Of a stretch of 64,000 bases of DNA, positions 12,040 to 22,583 are shown in pieces. The stretch spans positions 434,001 through 498,000 of the forward strand of contig LSRY02000035.1 of NCBI GenBank assembly GCA_001643675.2. The letters run 5' to 3'. The notes under the pieces are model-generated. The model saw nothing but the letters and a program-made list of their open reading frames with translations. It made no database searches and had not been told where the DNA came from. Made by a program: the position numbers and the translations under genes. The stretch comes from Monocercomonoides exilis. Its lineage: Eukaryota; Preaxostyla; Oxymonadida; Polymastigidae. Each line of letters opens with the position of its first letter. Position 1 is the stretch's first letter.

Positions 12040-13028
12040 GGGTTACACTTTCACTCTGACCTTTTATTTTTACCCCCACCCTTTTTTTTTGTGGAGCTGG
12101 CTACGGCTTAATACAAGCTTGTAGCCAACAAAAAATAACTAGAAATGTTTATTTTTATATGTTTAACTTTTACAGAAAAAATTTTTTTACGAAAATTTTT
12201 TAACTTTGACATCTCTGTATTTTTTAATTTTATTTTTTGATCATTGAATTGATGGTCTTTCCATGAATATAACATTCTGGAAGTTTTAAGCTACACCTTC
12301 ATTACACCTCATATCCTTTTTATTTCTTTAATAACTTTTCACATTTCACAAGTTTCTTTTTCACCTGTTTTCTCATTTCATCGACTTTTCGATAAAATAC
12401 AATTTTTGATTGTATAAAAGACATTTTTTTAATTTTATAAGCTGTATCTTATTTTTGACTCAATATATTATTGTAAGCTCACAAAATATTTTGCTGAATA
12501 AATGTTACTGGCTGAAAAAATCAAAACAACCGAAAATGATGTTTTTCATTTTTCTATTTAAAATCAAATTTGATAAACTTTTTTGTGATTCCACATGATT
12601 AAAATTTAATAATATATTAAGGATAATCTTAAAAATAATTTCTAAAATTCATCATTCCTTATGAAATTGTATTTTTTCGAAAAGTCGATGAAATGAGAAA
12701 ACAGGTGAAAAAGAAACTTGTGAAATGTGAAAAGTTATTAAAGAAATAAAAAGGATATGAGGTGTAATGAAGGTGTAGCTTAAAACTTCCAGAATGTTAT
12801 ATTCATGGAAAGACCATCAATTCAATGATCAAAAAATAAAATTAAAAAATACCGAGATCTCAAAGTTAAAAAATTTTCATAAAAATATTTTTTCTGCATA
12901 AGTGAAATACATTAAAATAAACGTTTCTAGTTATTTTTCGTTGGCTTCAAGCTTGTATAAAGCCGCAGCCAGCTCCACAAAAAAAAGGGTGGGGGTAAAA
13001 AAAAGGGTCAGAGGTAAAAGTGTAACCC
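12040..13028. mobile_element. Foldback-type non-autonomous DNA transposon, 989 bp
   Basis: The element is flanked by TA on both sides (12038-12039 and 13029-13030) and begins GGGTTACAC and ends GTGTAACCC. The two arms, 12040-12404 and 12664-13028, are inverted repeats of about 365 bp around an unrelated centre of about 260 bp. The inner part of each arm (about 12217-12391 against its partner) is identical for some 175 bp, while the outer 170 bp of the two arms differ at many positions. TA duplications and terminal inverted repeats fit a Tc1/mariner-type or similar TA-targeting transposase acting in trans, which is inference. The element has no coding capacity; the 62-codon ORF in its centre is AT-rich noise. 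As single strand it would fold into a very long hairpin. Confidence 0.9.
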
Positions 13029-13062
13029 TATAACTTCAATCATTATCCATTTCTGCGAATTA

Positions 13063-13557
13063 GGTAAGTGGGAACAAAACGTACTGTTCAAAATGCTTTT
13101 AAAAACGTGAATGTTCGTTATCAAAATAAGAAATAAGTCCATGTGGGACATTTTTACTGGTAAATTTTGTCGAATTCGAATAATTGAATTGGTGACCCAT
13201 TTATGAAATTCTTCATCAACAAATCACCTGTTTCAAGTCTTTTTTTGATAAATAATACCCTAATCAGTGATTTAGGTTCATATTTTAATTTATATTATAC
13301 CCTAATTCACTCGTTGTGAAGGCATTGATACCAATAGCCTCTCTTAAACCTAATTAGAAATTATGAGAAATAATATTATTAGGGTTTGATCATAGATTTT
13401 TTGATGAAAAAGGCGATTATTTGTCACTGGAATTTTGAGTCGAAAATGAATATTACAATTTTATTGATTGCTTTGTATCCATTGAGTCTTGCTTTTTTTT
13501 GGAAATAAAACTTTATTTGTGTTATTTTTTGAACAGTACGTTTTGTTCTCATTCACC
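13063..13557. mobile_element. MITE, 495 bp, with 8-bp target duplication
   Basis: An 8-bp direct repeat GCGAATTA (13055-13062 and 13558-13565) flanks a 495-bp segment. Its ends are inverted repeats of about 31 bp that share ACAAAACGTACTGTTCAAAA and begin GGTAAG on the left and GGTGAA on the right. There are secondary inverted motifs further in (TACCCTAAT near 13255 against ATTAGGGT near 13380). There is no coding sequence. An 8-bp duplication is usual for hAT elements and also occurs in P and Merlin elements, so the superfamily is not settled. It sits only 34 bp from the foldback element. Confidence 0.85.
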
Positions 13558-13871
13558 GCGAATTATGTTGAAGTCGATTTCCCAAGAGAAATTAAAAAGA
13601 AAAAACAATTAGTTTTTTTTCTCTCCTAAATAATATGATGCTGGTTAGATCAAAAAGAAACAAAAGGAGAGCTTTTCTATTCAGACACAGTTGAGATCGT
13701 GTGTTTTGTTGTTGCACATATTGAACGTTTGTTTTTGAAAAGCGTGATAATTATTATTGAAAGGATAGCATTTTCATTTTGCAAGAAAAACAATGAAGTT
13801 TGTGATTGTCTGTAATCTCATTTTTTGAATTGCTGTTGAATTTTGCGAATGCTGAATGAATTGCAAACAGA

Positions 13872-15308
13872 ACGAGCATTTTTGAAAGTATTATCGAAAG
13901 AACATCACCAGTTGAAAAGTTTTGGAGTTTGCAGTTTTCTTTTTTATTGAAAAGGCATTATTCTCTATGATAAACGCGCTTTTTGAAGATTTGTTTGGTG
14001 AACTTGGAGGTTGCAACGAGGGTGAACAGAAACGGAAAATAAAAGCGATAAACAGAGTGATGGATGAAATGAATGAATTCGAACTGGAATCTATTTTCGA
14101 AACTGATTTGTTCAATAAAATAGATAAAATGATTGAAGAAAGGGAAATGTCTTTGAAAGATTCAGTTTTGATGCTGAAGCACATTGGATATTGCGAAATC
14201 CCGATGAACCTGTGGAATAGAACATTTGTATCATCTTCATTGGACAGAAGATTTAAGGAGATGATTTTTGAGGAAGAAAAAAAGAATAACGAAAAAAATG
14301 AAAAACATTTGATTGATCTTTGCGAATGCTATATTTTTCTTTGCTGTTATGGTTCATCACAATTGTCTTCAATTTGCTTGCCACATATTCTGAAAGCTGC
14401 TTTGAACAAGGAAGAAAACGAAGAAGCACAGAAAGAAGTGGAAATGGCTTTGCTGGCTTTGGCTTGCATGCGCTTTTTTGTTTGTTGCATTTCTTTCTTT
14501 CCTTTTGATGTTTTTGTTTCTTTCTTGCTTTCTATCAGGGAATGAAAAATGAGGTGTATTTGAAAGGGATCAAAGAAATCATCCAACATCATCAGGAACA
14601 TCGAAACCTGACTCAACTTGCATATCAATCAGCTTGGGAGTGTTTGGTGGGCAGAGTGCATACTATAGGAACGTCGAATAGGGCAGTTGTTGATGAACTG
14701 CATTTTGCGAGAGAAGCAGCAAGAGAGTTGGAAGAGCTGAGAAAGCGTGGAATTGGAAGGGAAACAAAAAAGAAGGGGAAGAAAGAAGCAAAAAGAAAGA
14801 AGAGACTGCTTTGATGAGATGGATTCAAACAATAAAATGCTATTTTTTTTACAATAAAGTCGTTGAATGATGAATTTGTTGGACTTGTCAGAAGTATTGT
14901 TCAAGTACTTCAAGCAGCAAAGAATGAATGCAGAGAAATAAGCGTGGAATGCGACATATCTTTAAGAAGAGCAGCGTGGAACAAAGCAGTGAAAGTCGAC
15001 GACTTGCTGAAAGGAGGAGCTGTTGATGTGCTTTTGGAGGAAATCCAGCTTCCAAACTAGGTGACACCTTTTTGAGAGAGCGGCTTTCCTGTTTCAGAAG
15101 AATTTGCCAAAAGTTGAAGGAAAGAAAAGATGATAAAACTGATGAAGAGGAAATAAAATCAGCCAAAAGGAACATATTTGAAAATATGGAAGAGGAAGGA
15201 TATGAAGATTTCATTACAAGTCTTCATAAAATGCTGCCTGTTTTGGCTAATTGGGATCGATATTTGCATCTGTCAAAAGACTCATCTGACTATCTTTTGA
15301 GTTTGTGA
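13872..15308 (+). pseudogene. Family H copy 3, inactivated
   Basis: The layout matches the intact copies: leader exon 13872-13926, intron of 62 nt, exon 2 13989-14479 (491 nt, the same length as copies 2 and 5), intron of 59 nt (14480-14538), exon 3 from 14539. The start codon is lost. The conserved context AACAGA-ATG-AGC reads AACAGA-ACG-AGC here (ACG at 13872-13874). Exon 3 is damaged. It is out of frame from about 14795, out of frame again near 14855, has an in-frame TAG at 15058-15060, and regains the family C-terminus (ENMEEEGYEDFITSLHKM) up to TGA at 15306. Exon 2 itself is still fully open, so decay is recent or concentrated in exon 3. A truncated product from an internal ATG (13967) cannot be excluded. 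Confidence 0.85.
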
Positions 15309-15366
15309 ATTGAATGCTCAATTCATTTCCGTTCATTTCATCTCATCTCAGAAAGGAAGAAAATTG

Positions 15367-15424
15367 GAAGAAGAAGAAGAAGAAGAAGAAGAAGAAGAAG
15401 AAGAAGAAGAAGAAGAAGAAGAAG
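15367..15424. repeat. (GAA)n microsatellite
   Basis: About 19 uninterrupted GAA units directly after the dead family-H copy. An open frame of 71 codons runs across it (poly-Glu), but its non-repeat parts resemble nothing and it is not called as a gene. Confidence 0.9.
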
Positions 15425-15679
15425 GGAAAGGAAAGGAATTTGATGAAAACAGAGATACAGAAGAGTCTGATGGCAGAAAACGAATAAACGAAAAAATCGA
15501 TGAGAAAATAAGAGAAAAGAAATGATTTCATTCTGGAATGATTTCTTTGACTTGATGCGAAACATGTTCAACATGAAATGTGAATTCTTCATTCAATTCA
15601 ATTTGTCTCTTCGCCATCTTTTTCTTTTTCTTCTTCTTCTTCTTCTTCTTCTGATGCTTCATCATCATCATACACCACA

Positions 15680-15876
15680 ATAACAAGACTACTAGAACTA
15701 TCCGAGCAGGCCTCGTCCATCCTCAAAAGCTACAGCTCTCTCTCGCTCATCACAACAGTCTCGCATCGCCTGCGCTTCTTCGAAAGTCTTCTGCATTCGC
15801 TTTTCTATTCCTTTTCCTCGTCTTCTTTTGTCTGCTGTGCTAGCGTTGCACTGCCTTCTTCGTTGAATTCTTCATC
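15680..15876 (+). repeat. Stray 197-bp copy of the Tex10/Ipi1-like gene
   Basis: This segment matches 56087-56283 inside the large gene at 53318-58120 over 197 bp without gaps, with 6 differences by eye (about 97% identity), in the same orientation and 40,407 bp apart. Both copies are bordered on the left by TTC-rich microsatellite and on the right by TTC/TCA repeats, so the microsatellites probably mediated the copying. The frame is still open (SILKSYSSLSLITTVSHRLR), but there is no start, splice context or other part of the parent gene, so it is a gene fragment. Confidence 0.95.
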
Positions 15877-17707
15877 TTCTATCATTATCAACATCATCAA
15901 AGAAAGCAAAAATATTTTTTTCATCCAAAATATCTTCTTCCTCTGCATTTTGAATGTCTATAGAAATAGAAATGGAGGAGAATGGAGGGGGAAAAGGCAA
16001 AGGAAGACTTTTCCATTGAACATATCAACCATTTGCATCAATGTTGTGAATTCGTTTCTTTTATCTTGTCATTTCATTCTCAGCAAGCCAAAATGAAAGG
16101 TTTTATATTTGAATAAACGCATTGCTTTTGTATTGAGCTCGAGAAAAAAGGGGGGTTTGGAAGAATGAATTTTGAGGAATGAACCCATGAGAAATTTGCA
16201 AAGCAAGTGAAAATGAAGAAAAGTGAAGAGGAAAAGAACAATTTTGAGCAGGAATTGAGGGGAATCAGGCAAAGAAACAGAATGTGGATGAAAAATTGTT
16301 GATGAATGAAGAAATATTTATTTATGTGGCAACAAAGCAGCTGAAGAAGATAATACAATTGGAGCAGAACTTTTGGTTGATTTGCAAAAAAAGAATGCGA
16401 GAGAGACATCTCTTTCTCCATAAACAGGAAAATGCAGATAAAAACAGAAAAATGAAGAAAAAGAAAGAGAAAGAGATGGAATCTGAGTGAAATTATGAAG
16501 AATTGCATTTTTAGATGAAATGGATGAAACAAGTGCTCTCTTTAAAAAAAAAGAAGAAACAAAAGGAATGAAGAGAAAGGCAAAGAATGATTACAATAAA
16601 GAAGAAGAAAAGAATTTGGAGAAAAGAGCATTCATTTCTGATTGAAAGTTGAAACGAAAATGAGAAGATGAGATGGTGCTCATCATGTCAATTTTCTTAT
16701 TTTGTTGTTCACATCCTGAATTAAAGAATTGCATGTTGGCTCTTTGCAACATTTTCAGTTGTTTTCGACTCCATCACCCTGACCTCCAAAAGAAAGACAC
16801 TTCAATCACCTTGAAGAATGACGAAGTTGAAACAGTTGTAACAAAGTTAGTGATTTTTGAACAAAAAGTGAGAAGGTTATTATTGGAGTGAGAAAGAATG
16901 AGGAGGTGAGGAGTGTGAGGGAAGTGTTTTAGAGGAGGGCAAAGACAATGAGTGCATATTCGATGGTGGAACATGGGGTCTGTTGGGGTTTGCCACAGGC
17001 ATCAGCATCAGTTCCATTATTGGCAACGATTTTGTTCTGGACAACGAGAGGAATCCAGCTGTTGCATTTAGAGTTATCTGCATGTCCATTATTCCAGACT
17101 CTTTGTGTTGGGGTTGTTGATTCACAATTCTCGAATGGGGATTGAGTGAAACAACTTCTATCGAAAAATGGACAATTTCCTCTGCCGTTTGCTCCTTGTC
17201 ACCATGGAAGAAACAGAAAGTGTATCCATTTATTTATTTTCGTGAGTGACAAATTAAACAAGAGATTATTCGATTATCACCAAACTTTTTTTCAAATAAA
17301 TGAACCCAAAAAATAAGGTGAAATGTTAATGGTCATCTTATTGTTCTGCAAATTGACGCATTCCTTGTCTGAAAAAAATGTCATTATATTATATTTTTGA
17401 ATCATTTTTGAATAACATTAACAGAAAAGTATTTTCTCGAAGACAATTCTACACTGTAGAAGTTGAAAAATTTTCAAAATAAGAATAAAAAACGGAAGCT
17501 TTTTTTAAATTCTGATCGAATATGTTTGAATTAATAATAGCTGCCACGAAAAAGCATTGAAAGAACGAAATGATTTGCATCAAATTGGTGAGATATATTT
17601 GAAAATTAAAAGCAGGAAAATAACTCATCTGCAATTGCAAAACAACGACAAATATCAAACAAAAAGCATCTCCTCCTCATTCCATAATATTTGGGACTAA
17701 ACATGTT
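15877..17707. other. Intergenic region, possible SPRY-like gene debris
   Basis: No gene model can be built. On the plus strand about 16790-17230 reads as old coding sequence in alternating frames (TLKNDEVETVVTKLVIFEQK; then FDGGTWGLLGFATGISISS and NDFVLDNERNPAVAFRVICM, then FSNGD in another frame). The pattern vaguely recalls SPRY-type proteins, but this is a guess. 16100-16600 is Lys/Glu-rich sequence with many stops. 17240-17700 is AT-rich with nothing recognisable. Confidence 0.3.
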
Positions 17708-19859
17708 TTATGAAAACTCTATATTTTTAGTGCCTGAAACCTTTTTGGGGCCAGTCGGTTTCTTTATTTTGTCTAATCTGAGCACTTTCATAACTACTGA
17801 TGAATCAAGGAAGATCATCTGCAATTAGAGGTTTGATCAAAATTAATGTGGAAATCAGATGGTGATAAAAAAATATAAAATGCAAAGATAATGTTATTTT
17901 TAAAAAATTAATACAATAGAAAGAAAGAAAGAAAATAATAAACGAAAAGAAAATAAAATTATTGAAATATGATACAAACAAGTCATAAAGATTTGGTGAC
18001 TGGCAAACAAAGCAGTCTTCAAAAATTATAACATTTATTTTTCATACCTGAAATTGCACACATTTTGGCAGCTTTGTTATTGCGACAGCTTGCTTTTTCC
18101 GATTAATAAAAAATGTTGCAGTTTTCTTCTTTGTGTTAACTTCGCAAGCGACTTGTACTCCATCTCGATTCCAAGCGTCAACGCAAGTTGATGTTTGGCC
18201 AAAGCCACTGGGATACAATATTTGCCCTTCTGAATTAATTCCGACTGGAGGCCCTCGAGAACTTTTGAACGCCGGCGCTGACCCAAACGTAGAAATAGTC
18301 GAAGTCGAGCCCCAGCCTGGAGAAGGGGAAAATGGGTTTGTAGCTTGATGACTCGTTGACTCACTTTTTGACTTCTTTGGCTTCAGCGAAGAATCGCGCT
18401 TCTTGATGGCATTCTTCATGTTGCTCTCGCGCAATTGAAGAATGGAAAAACCGCGGCACGACGGATTGGCCTCTTCCACAAGCAGATCCACCCGCCAAAT
18501 GCCTTTGTTGAATGGATTGCCCAAACAAACAGGAATAGGATATGATCTATTCACACGAATACGGCGCTCCTTCTGCAACAACTGAATATCTGTATCAAAC
18601 GACGAAGTATACCCAGCTGTCTCTTCAGGGAGAAAATGAAGTGGTCCTCTCATTTCTAACAAATAAACAACGAAAAATGAAATATTTCAAAATTAATAAA
18701 TTAATAAATAAAATAATAAATTAATAAAAAAAAGCACGAAATATGTTAAATACAGAAGATCTTTCATTTAAATAAAGAATGCAAACTTCCCTTCACTGGC
18801 TTTTTGTTTTCTTTATATCCTTCTTTTCCTTTTCCTCCATCTGACGACGACGATGATGATGAATCAGCGCCACTTTCATCAGAGCCACTTTCATCAGAAT
18901 CACTTTCATCTTCAGACGCCTCTGTGTCATCTGATTCCTCATCGCTATCAGAATCGCTGTCGCTCTTGTTTTTCTTTTCATGCTTTCTCTCTTTCTTTTT
19001 CCCTTTTTTATCTTCTTCTTTTTGCCATTTCTCTCCATCTTCAATCAGCCTGGCTGGTGTTCCGATAAGAGGGCTCGACTCATCAGAGGGATTAAATGGA
19101 GGCATCAACATAGGACCCCCAAATGAAGAAGACGGAAATCCTGGTGCAGGAAATCCTGGTGGTGCCATGCTTGGCACAGAAAGCGAAGGCTCGTCAGAAA
19201 CTGGCAAAGCTAAAGAGATTCCAGACGAAAAAGGACCAGCTGTGGAAAGTCCAGTTGGTAACATTGGCCCAGGCCCTTGCATCGCACTTCCAAACGAAGG
19301 CGGGAACTTCGCAGGGCCACCAAAAGTCCCCGAACTCTCCGTTGGTGGTAATGAAGACATGAATGGCTTTGGAGCAGCTTTGTCAGTGCTTGAAGAGCTT
19401 GCTTTTTTCGAAGAAAACGCTGATGGAACAGAAAATTTCCCATTTGCTTGACTCGAAGTTCTTGCCTTCCCAAAAGCAAAAACTGCCCCACCTTTTTTCT
19501 TTGGCAAACCGCTTGAAGCTAAAATAACAACAACAACAAAGCAATAAAAGATTTTGACATTATATTTTTTGAAATTGTTATTGAAAATTTGATAACAAAC
19601 TGTGTGCAGCGATAACTTCTTCAGCAATTGTGGATGCATCTCCTTCGCTCATTCCATACTCTTTCTTCAGAATGCCCTCAATTTCTTCTTTCATCGTTCC
19701 ACGCACAATTCCACAGAGAAGATTAGCTGTTTCTTTCATTAAGTCAAACAGCTCATCTTTCTTTTCTTCGCTTGCTCCACTTGCATGCACGCCTAATTCA
19801 CTTAATGTTTTATCCCTTGATAGCTTACAATTTTTCCCCAAACTTAAATTGCTCATCAT
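17708..19859 (-). CDS. SPRY-like domain protein with low-complexity insert
   Basis: Four-exon model: 19859-19601, 19518-18787, 18655-18048 and 17818-17708, giving 569 residues in frame with a TAA stop. Introns are 82, 131 and 229 nt with GTTTGT, GTTTGC and GTATGA donors. Residues 1-85 form a helical N-terminus (SELGVHASGASEEKKDELFD). A Ser/Pro/Gly-rich stretch follows, then a highly charged Ser/Asp/Glu tract (about residues 250-320). The C-terminal part looks like a SPRY fold split by a second low-complexity insert: GIWRVDLLVEE and GFSILQLRES before it, then GVQVACEVNTKKKTATFFIN and KLPKCVQFQMIFLDSS, where SPRY domains have their final strands. SPRY domains are protein-binding modules; partner and role are unknown. 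The fourth exon is supported by phase and by completing the last strand, but is short. Confidence 0.65.
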
Positions 19860-20138
19860 TTGATTCTTTTTCTTTTGAAAAGATCAAACCCTTATTATTA
19901 TTTTTTCTCACTCATTTTTCTCAAAAACACAAATATTTCTTTCTCTTGCAAGCGAAATTGCTTGAATATATTTTAAAATCTATGTGAAAGATAAAGATGA
20001 AGTTGTTTTATAAATTGATTCTTGATTTTCCACCTGAAATTGTTGAGAGAAATAACATTAAATAACAAAAGAGAAGCAACAGAAATTCACTTCTTCAGAC
20101 TTTTATCTTCAGGCTTTTGCATCTTTTTTCGACAGAAA

Positions 20139-20838
20139 TTAATCATTGAATAATTCACTTTCTCTCAATCGTCTCACTCTCACACATAAAGAGTTAAATA
20201 TTCATCGCAATGTGCATCATTCGCTTTCGTTTTCTTCGTTTCGTAATTAACTTCTTTCACTTCCCCCTTTCTCTCTCATTCCATATTTCCTCAAAAAGTT
20301 ACACTTCACAGGAGCCTCAGACTGGGCACTTCGTTATTTCTTGTTTTCTTTAATCGTTTCATTCATCTTTCCAACTTCAATTTCTTTCTCAATTATTTCC
20401 CATATTTCCTCATCTCTCGCAAATTTTTCTTCTTCTTCTTTAAAACCCTCCAATTCATTGTTGTTTCGTTCAACCATGCTCTTGAAAACAGTTCAAAAAT
20501 ATCGAAAAAAAATATTCAGATTGACAGAGCAAATAATGAACCCAGATTTGATGAATTATTTCATTGATAAAAGTCGATTTCTCTGATGAAGTTCCACAAA
20601 TCCAATATTTTTTCTATTTCTTCCATTTTCAAAGTTGTGAGCAGCTGATCCACCAATCATTCCTTCCAATATTCCTTTTCACCTCAAAATGCAACAACTC
20701 CAAATCCTTCTGATAAAAGTGAGAATCATTATGTCTCTTCAAGTTCATCAAGTTTCGTTCAAAGCATTGTTTTACCAAAAAAATCGCAGATTCGATGCAC
20801 GATAGATGTTTTTCATCATTGAAGGATACTGTGGAATT
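20139..20838 (-). pseudogene. Eroded gene remnant, function unknown
   Basis: Three minus-strand stretches of protein-like sequence follow one another in different frames. 20838-20629 reads IESAIFLVKQCFERNLMNLK and KDLELLHFEVKRNIGRNDWW to TGA. 20595-20476 reads EKSTFINEIIHQIWVHYLLC. 20477-20139 reads NNNELEGFKEEEEKFARDEE, passes a TAA at 20334-20336 and goes on (RSAQSEAPVKCNFLRKYGMR) to TAA. Together this is about 230 codons of one helical protein interrupted by two or three stops or shifts. I do not recognise the family and no intact relative is in the window. Confidence 0.5.
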
Positions 20839-21107
20839 CAGTTATTCACGAAGAATAAACTCCAAGAAAGCCGAAAAGCTCTGACTAATAATATTCACAG
20901 AATTATTAATTTTGGAAAATATGTTTGCTGTTCGTGCGCAAAAGTTATCTCAAATGTTTTCAAATCATTGCAACAAAAGTTCTTGTTTCTGTGAAAAAGC
21001 TCTTCTACTGTTTTATTGAGAAGCATTTCTTTATATCTTGTCCAAATAGGTATTTTAATTAAAGATGAATGAAGTGAAAATGTGAAAAAACAATAAAATC
21101 GGTTGAT

Positions 21108-22583
21108 TCAGCAACAAACAAAACAATCATTCAAATTTCCAAACAATATGAAAAGATCATCGGTTCTGTTTACTAAGCTATGAAACAATCCAAAGATGTA
21201 ATCTTCATATCCTTCTTCCTCCATCTTTTCAAATATTTCCATTTTTAATGCCTTTCTTCTCATCTCTTTTCCGTTTGTCCTTTCTTCTTCTGGTTTCACT
21301 GTTGTTTTCAATCTTTCCGAAACATTCTCAAGGAATTTCAAGCAATCAAACACAACATCATTATTCAACGTTGGTTGCTGCATTTCCTCAAAAACAGCTT
21401 CAACAGCTTCGCTTTTCAACAAATCATCTATTTTCACAACTCTCCTTTCTGCTGCATTTATCAATGAACGAATGCATTCTTTGCGAATTTCCCAGTGATT
21501 ATCCTTCGCTGCTCGAAATACCCAAACAATTCTGCTAAAAAGCTCAACAAGTTCTTCGTTCCACAATCGACAATCGAGAAAATAAATTGTACATGTCTTG
21601 AGCCATCTCATCAAAGCAATTTCTTCTTTCACTTCTCTTCTTCTTTTTCCATTTTCCTCTTTTTTCTTCTTCCAATTTACATTTCTTGTGAGCTCTTCTA
21701 ATTCTCTTGCTGCTTCACTTCCAAAATGCAACTCATTCACAATCAATCTTTCCAAACATTTGTCATCCCTATATAAAATCATTAAAAACCCCCAAGCTGA
21801 TTGATATGCAAGTTGAGTCAAGTTGTGATGCTCCTGGTGATATTTGATGATTTCTGCGATTTTTGTCGAAAAAATATCTTCTTTCATTCTCTTCCAAAAT
21901 TTGTTGTCAAAAGGAACAAAAATAAATGAAAATGAAAATAATTCACAAACTATATGAGCGTCAATTCTGCTTAAAGCAAGCAATGTTATTTCCACCTCTT
22001 TCTGTGTTTTTTCATCCTCCTTTTTGCTCAATTCAGCCTTTATAATGCAATTAACACTTTTTAAAAGCAACCCTTTTGACATGTTCCAATAATGGTTGAG
22101 AAGTAAAATATAACACTCACAAAGGCTAATCAGTAAATTTTCGTTCTTTCCTTCTATTTTCCGCGCTTCAACAAATATCATGTTATTCAATCTATTGTAA
22201 AGTGAAGATTTATAAAAACTGGCGCTCCACAGCCCCACAAGCCCTTTGCAATATCCAATGCGAGTTAACAACAAAAACGCATTTTCCAATGAAACTTTCT
22301 TTCTTTTCATCATTTTATCTATTCTATTGAGCAATTCCGTTGTATAAATGGATATAAATTCTTTTTCATCCATTTCTTCCAATATTCGGTTCATTTCCAC
22401 GATTTTCTGCCTTTGCCCCTCCTCATTGCAACCGTCCAACTCATTAAACAACTCTCCAAAAAACATGAAAAGAATGAAATATAACGTCTTTCTCAAAAGA
22501 AAAAAAAATAAACTTGAAAATTCTCCAGTGAGGGTCATCTCATGAATTGCAACTGTGAACTCATTATCGTTACGTATGCTCAT
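21108..22583 (-). CDS. Family H alpha-helical hypothetical protein, copy 4
   Basis: Three-exon model: 22583-22514 (70 nt), 22453-21951 (503 nt) and 21890-21108 (783 nt), giving 451 residues with a TGA stop. Both predicted introns are exactly 60 nt and contain no in-frame stop, so the genomic frame is open from end to end (491 codons). I predict splicing because the two extra segments are hydrophobic and AT-rich, sit exactly where the paralogues have introns, and have GTTTAT/GTTTGT donors and xAG acceptors. Family blocks are present: KLFNELDGCNEEGQRQKIVE in exon 2; KIAEIIKYHQEHHNLTQLAY, NELHFGSEAARELEELTRNV and a charged hinge (WKKKKEENGKRRREVKEEIA) in exon 3. Function unknown. Lies close to the eroded gene at 20.1-20.8 kb, with no obvious connection. 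Confidence 0.85.
   Translation of the reverse strand: MSIRNDNEFTVAIHEMTLTGEFSSLFFFLLRKTLYFILFMFFGELFNELDGCNEEGQRQKIVEMNRILEEMDEKEFISIYTTELLNRIDKMMKRKKVSLENAFLLLTRIGYCKGLVGLWSASFYKSSLYNRLNNMIFVEARKIEGKNENLLISLCECYILLLNHYWNMSKGLLLKSVNCIIKAELSKKEDEKTQKEVEITLLALSRIDAHIVCELFSFSFIFVPFDNKFWKRMKEDIFSTKIAEIIKYHQEHHNLTQLAYQSAWGFLMILYRDDKCLERLIVNELHFGSEAARELEELTRNVNWKKKKEENGKRRREVKEEIALMRWLKTCTIYFLDCRLWNEELVELFSRIVWVFRAAKDNHWEIRKECIRSLINAAERRVVKIDDLLKSEAVEAVFEEMQQPTLNNDVVFDCLKFLENVSERLKTTVKPEEERTNGKEMRRKALKMEIFEKMEEEGYEDYIFGLFHSLVNRTDDLFILFGNLNDCFVCC

Noticed and set aside
12410-12598. 62-codon ORF in the centre of the foldback element
   Set aside because: AT-driven composition (Phe, Ile, Lys, Asn), no relatives, no splice context.
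13250-13390. Telomere-like CCCTAA/TTAGGG motifs
   Set aside because: Only isolated single copies, arranged as inverted subterminal motifs of the 495-bp MITE, not a tandem array.
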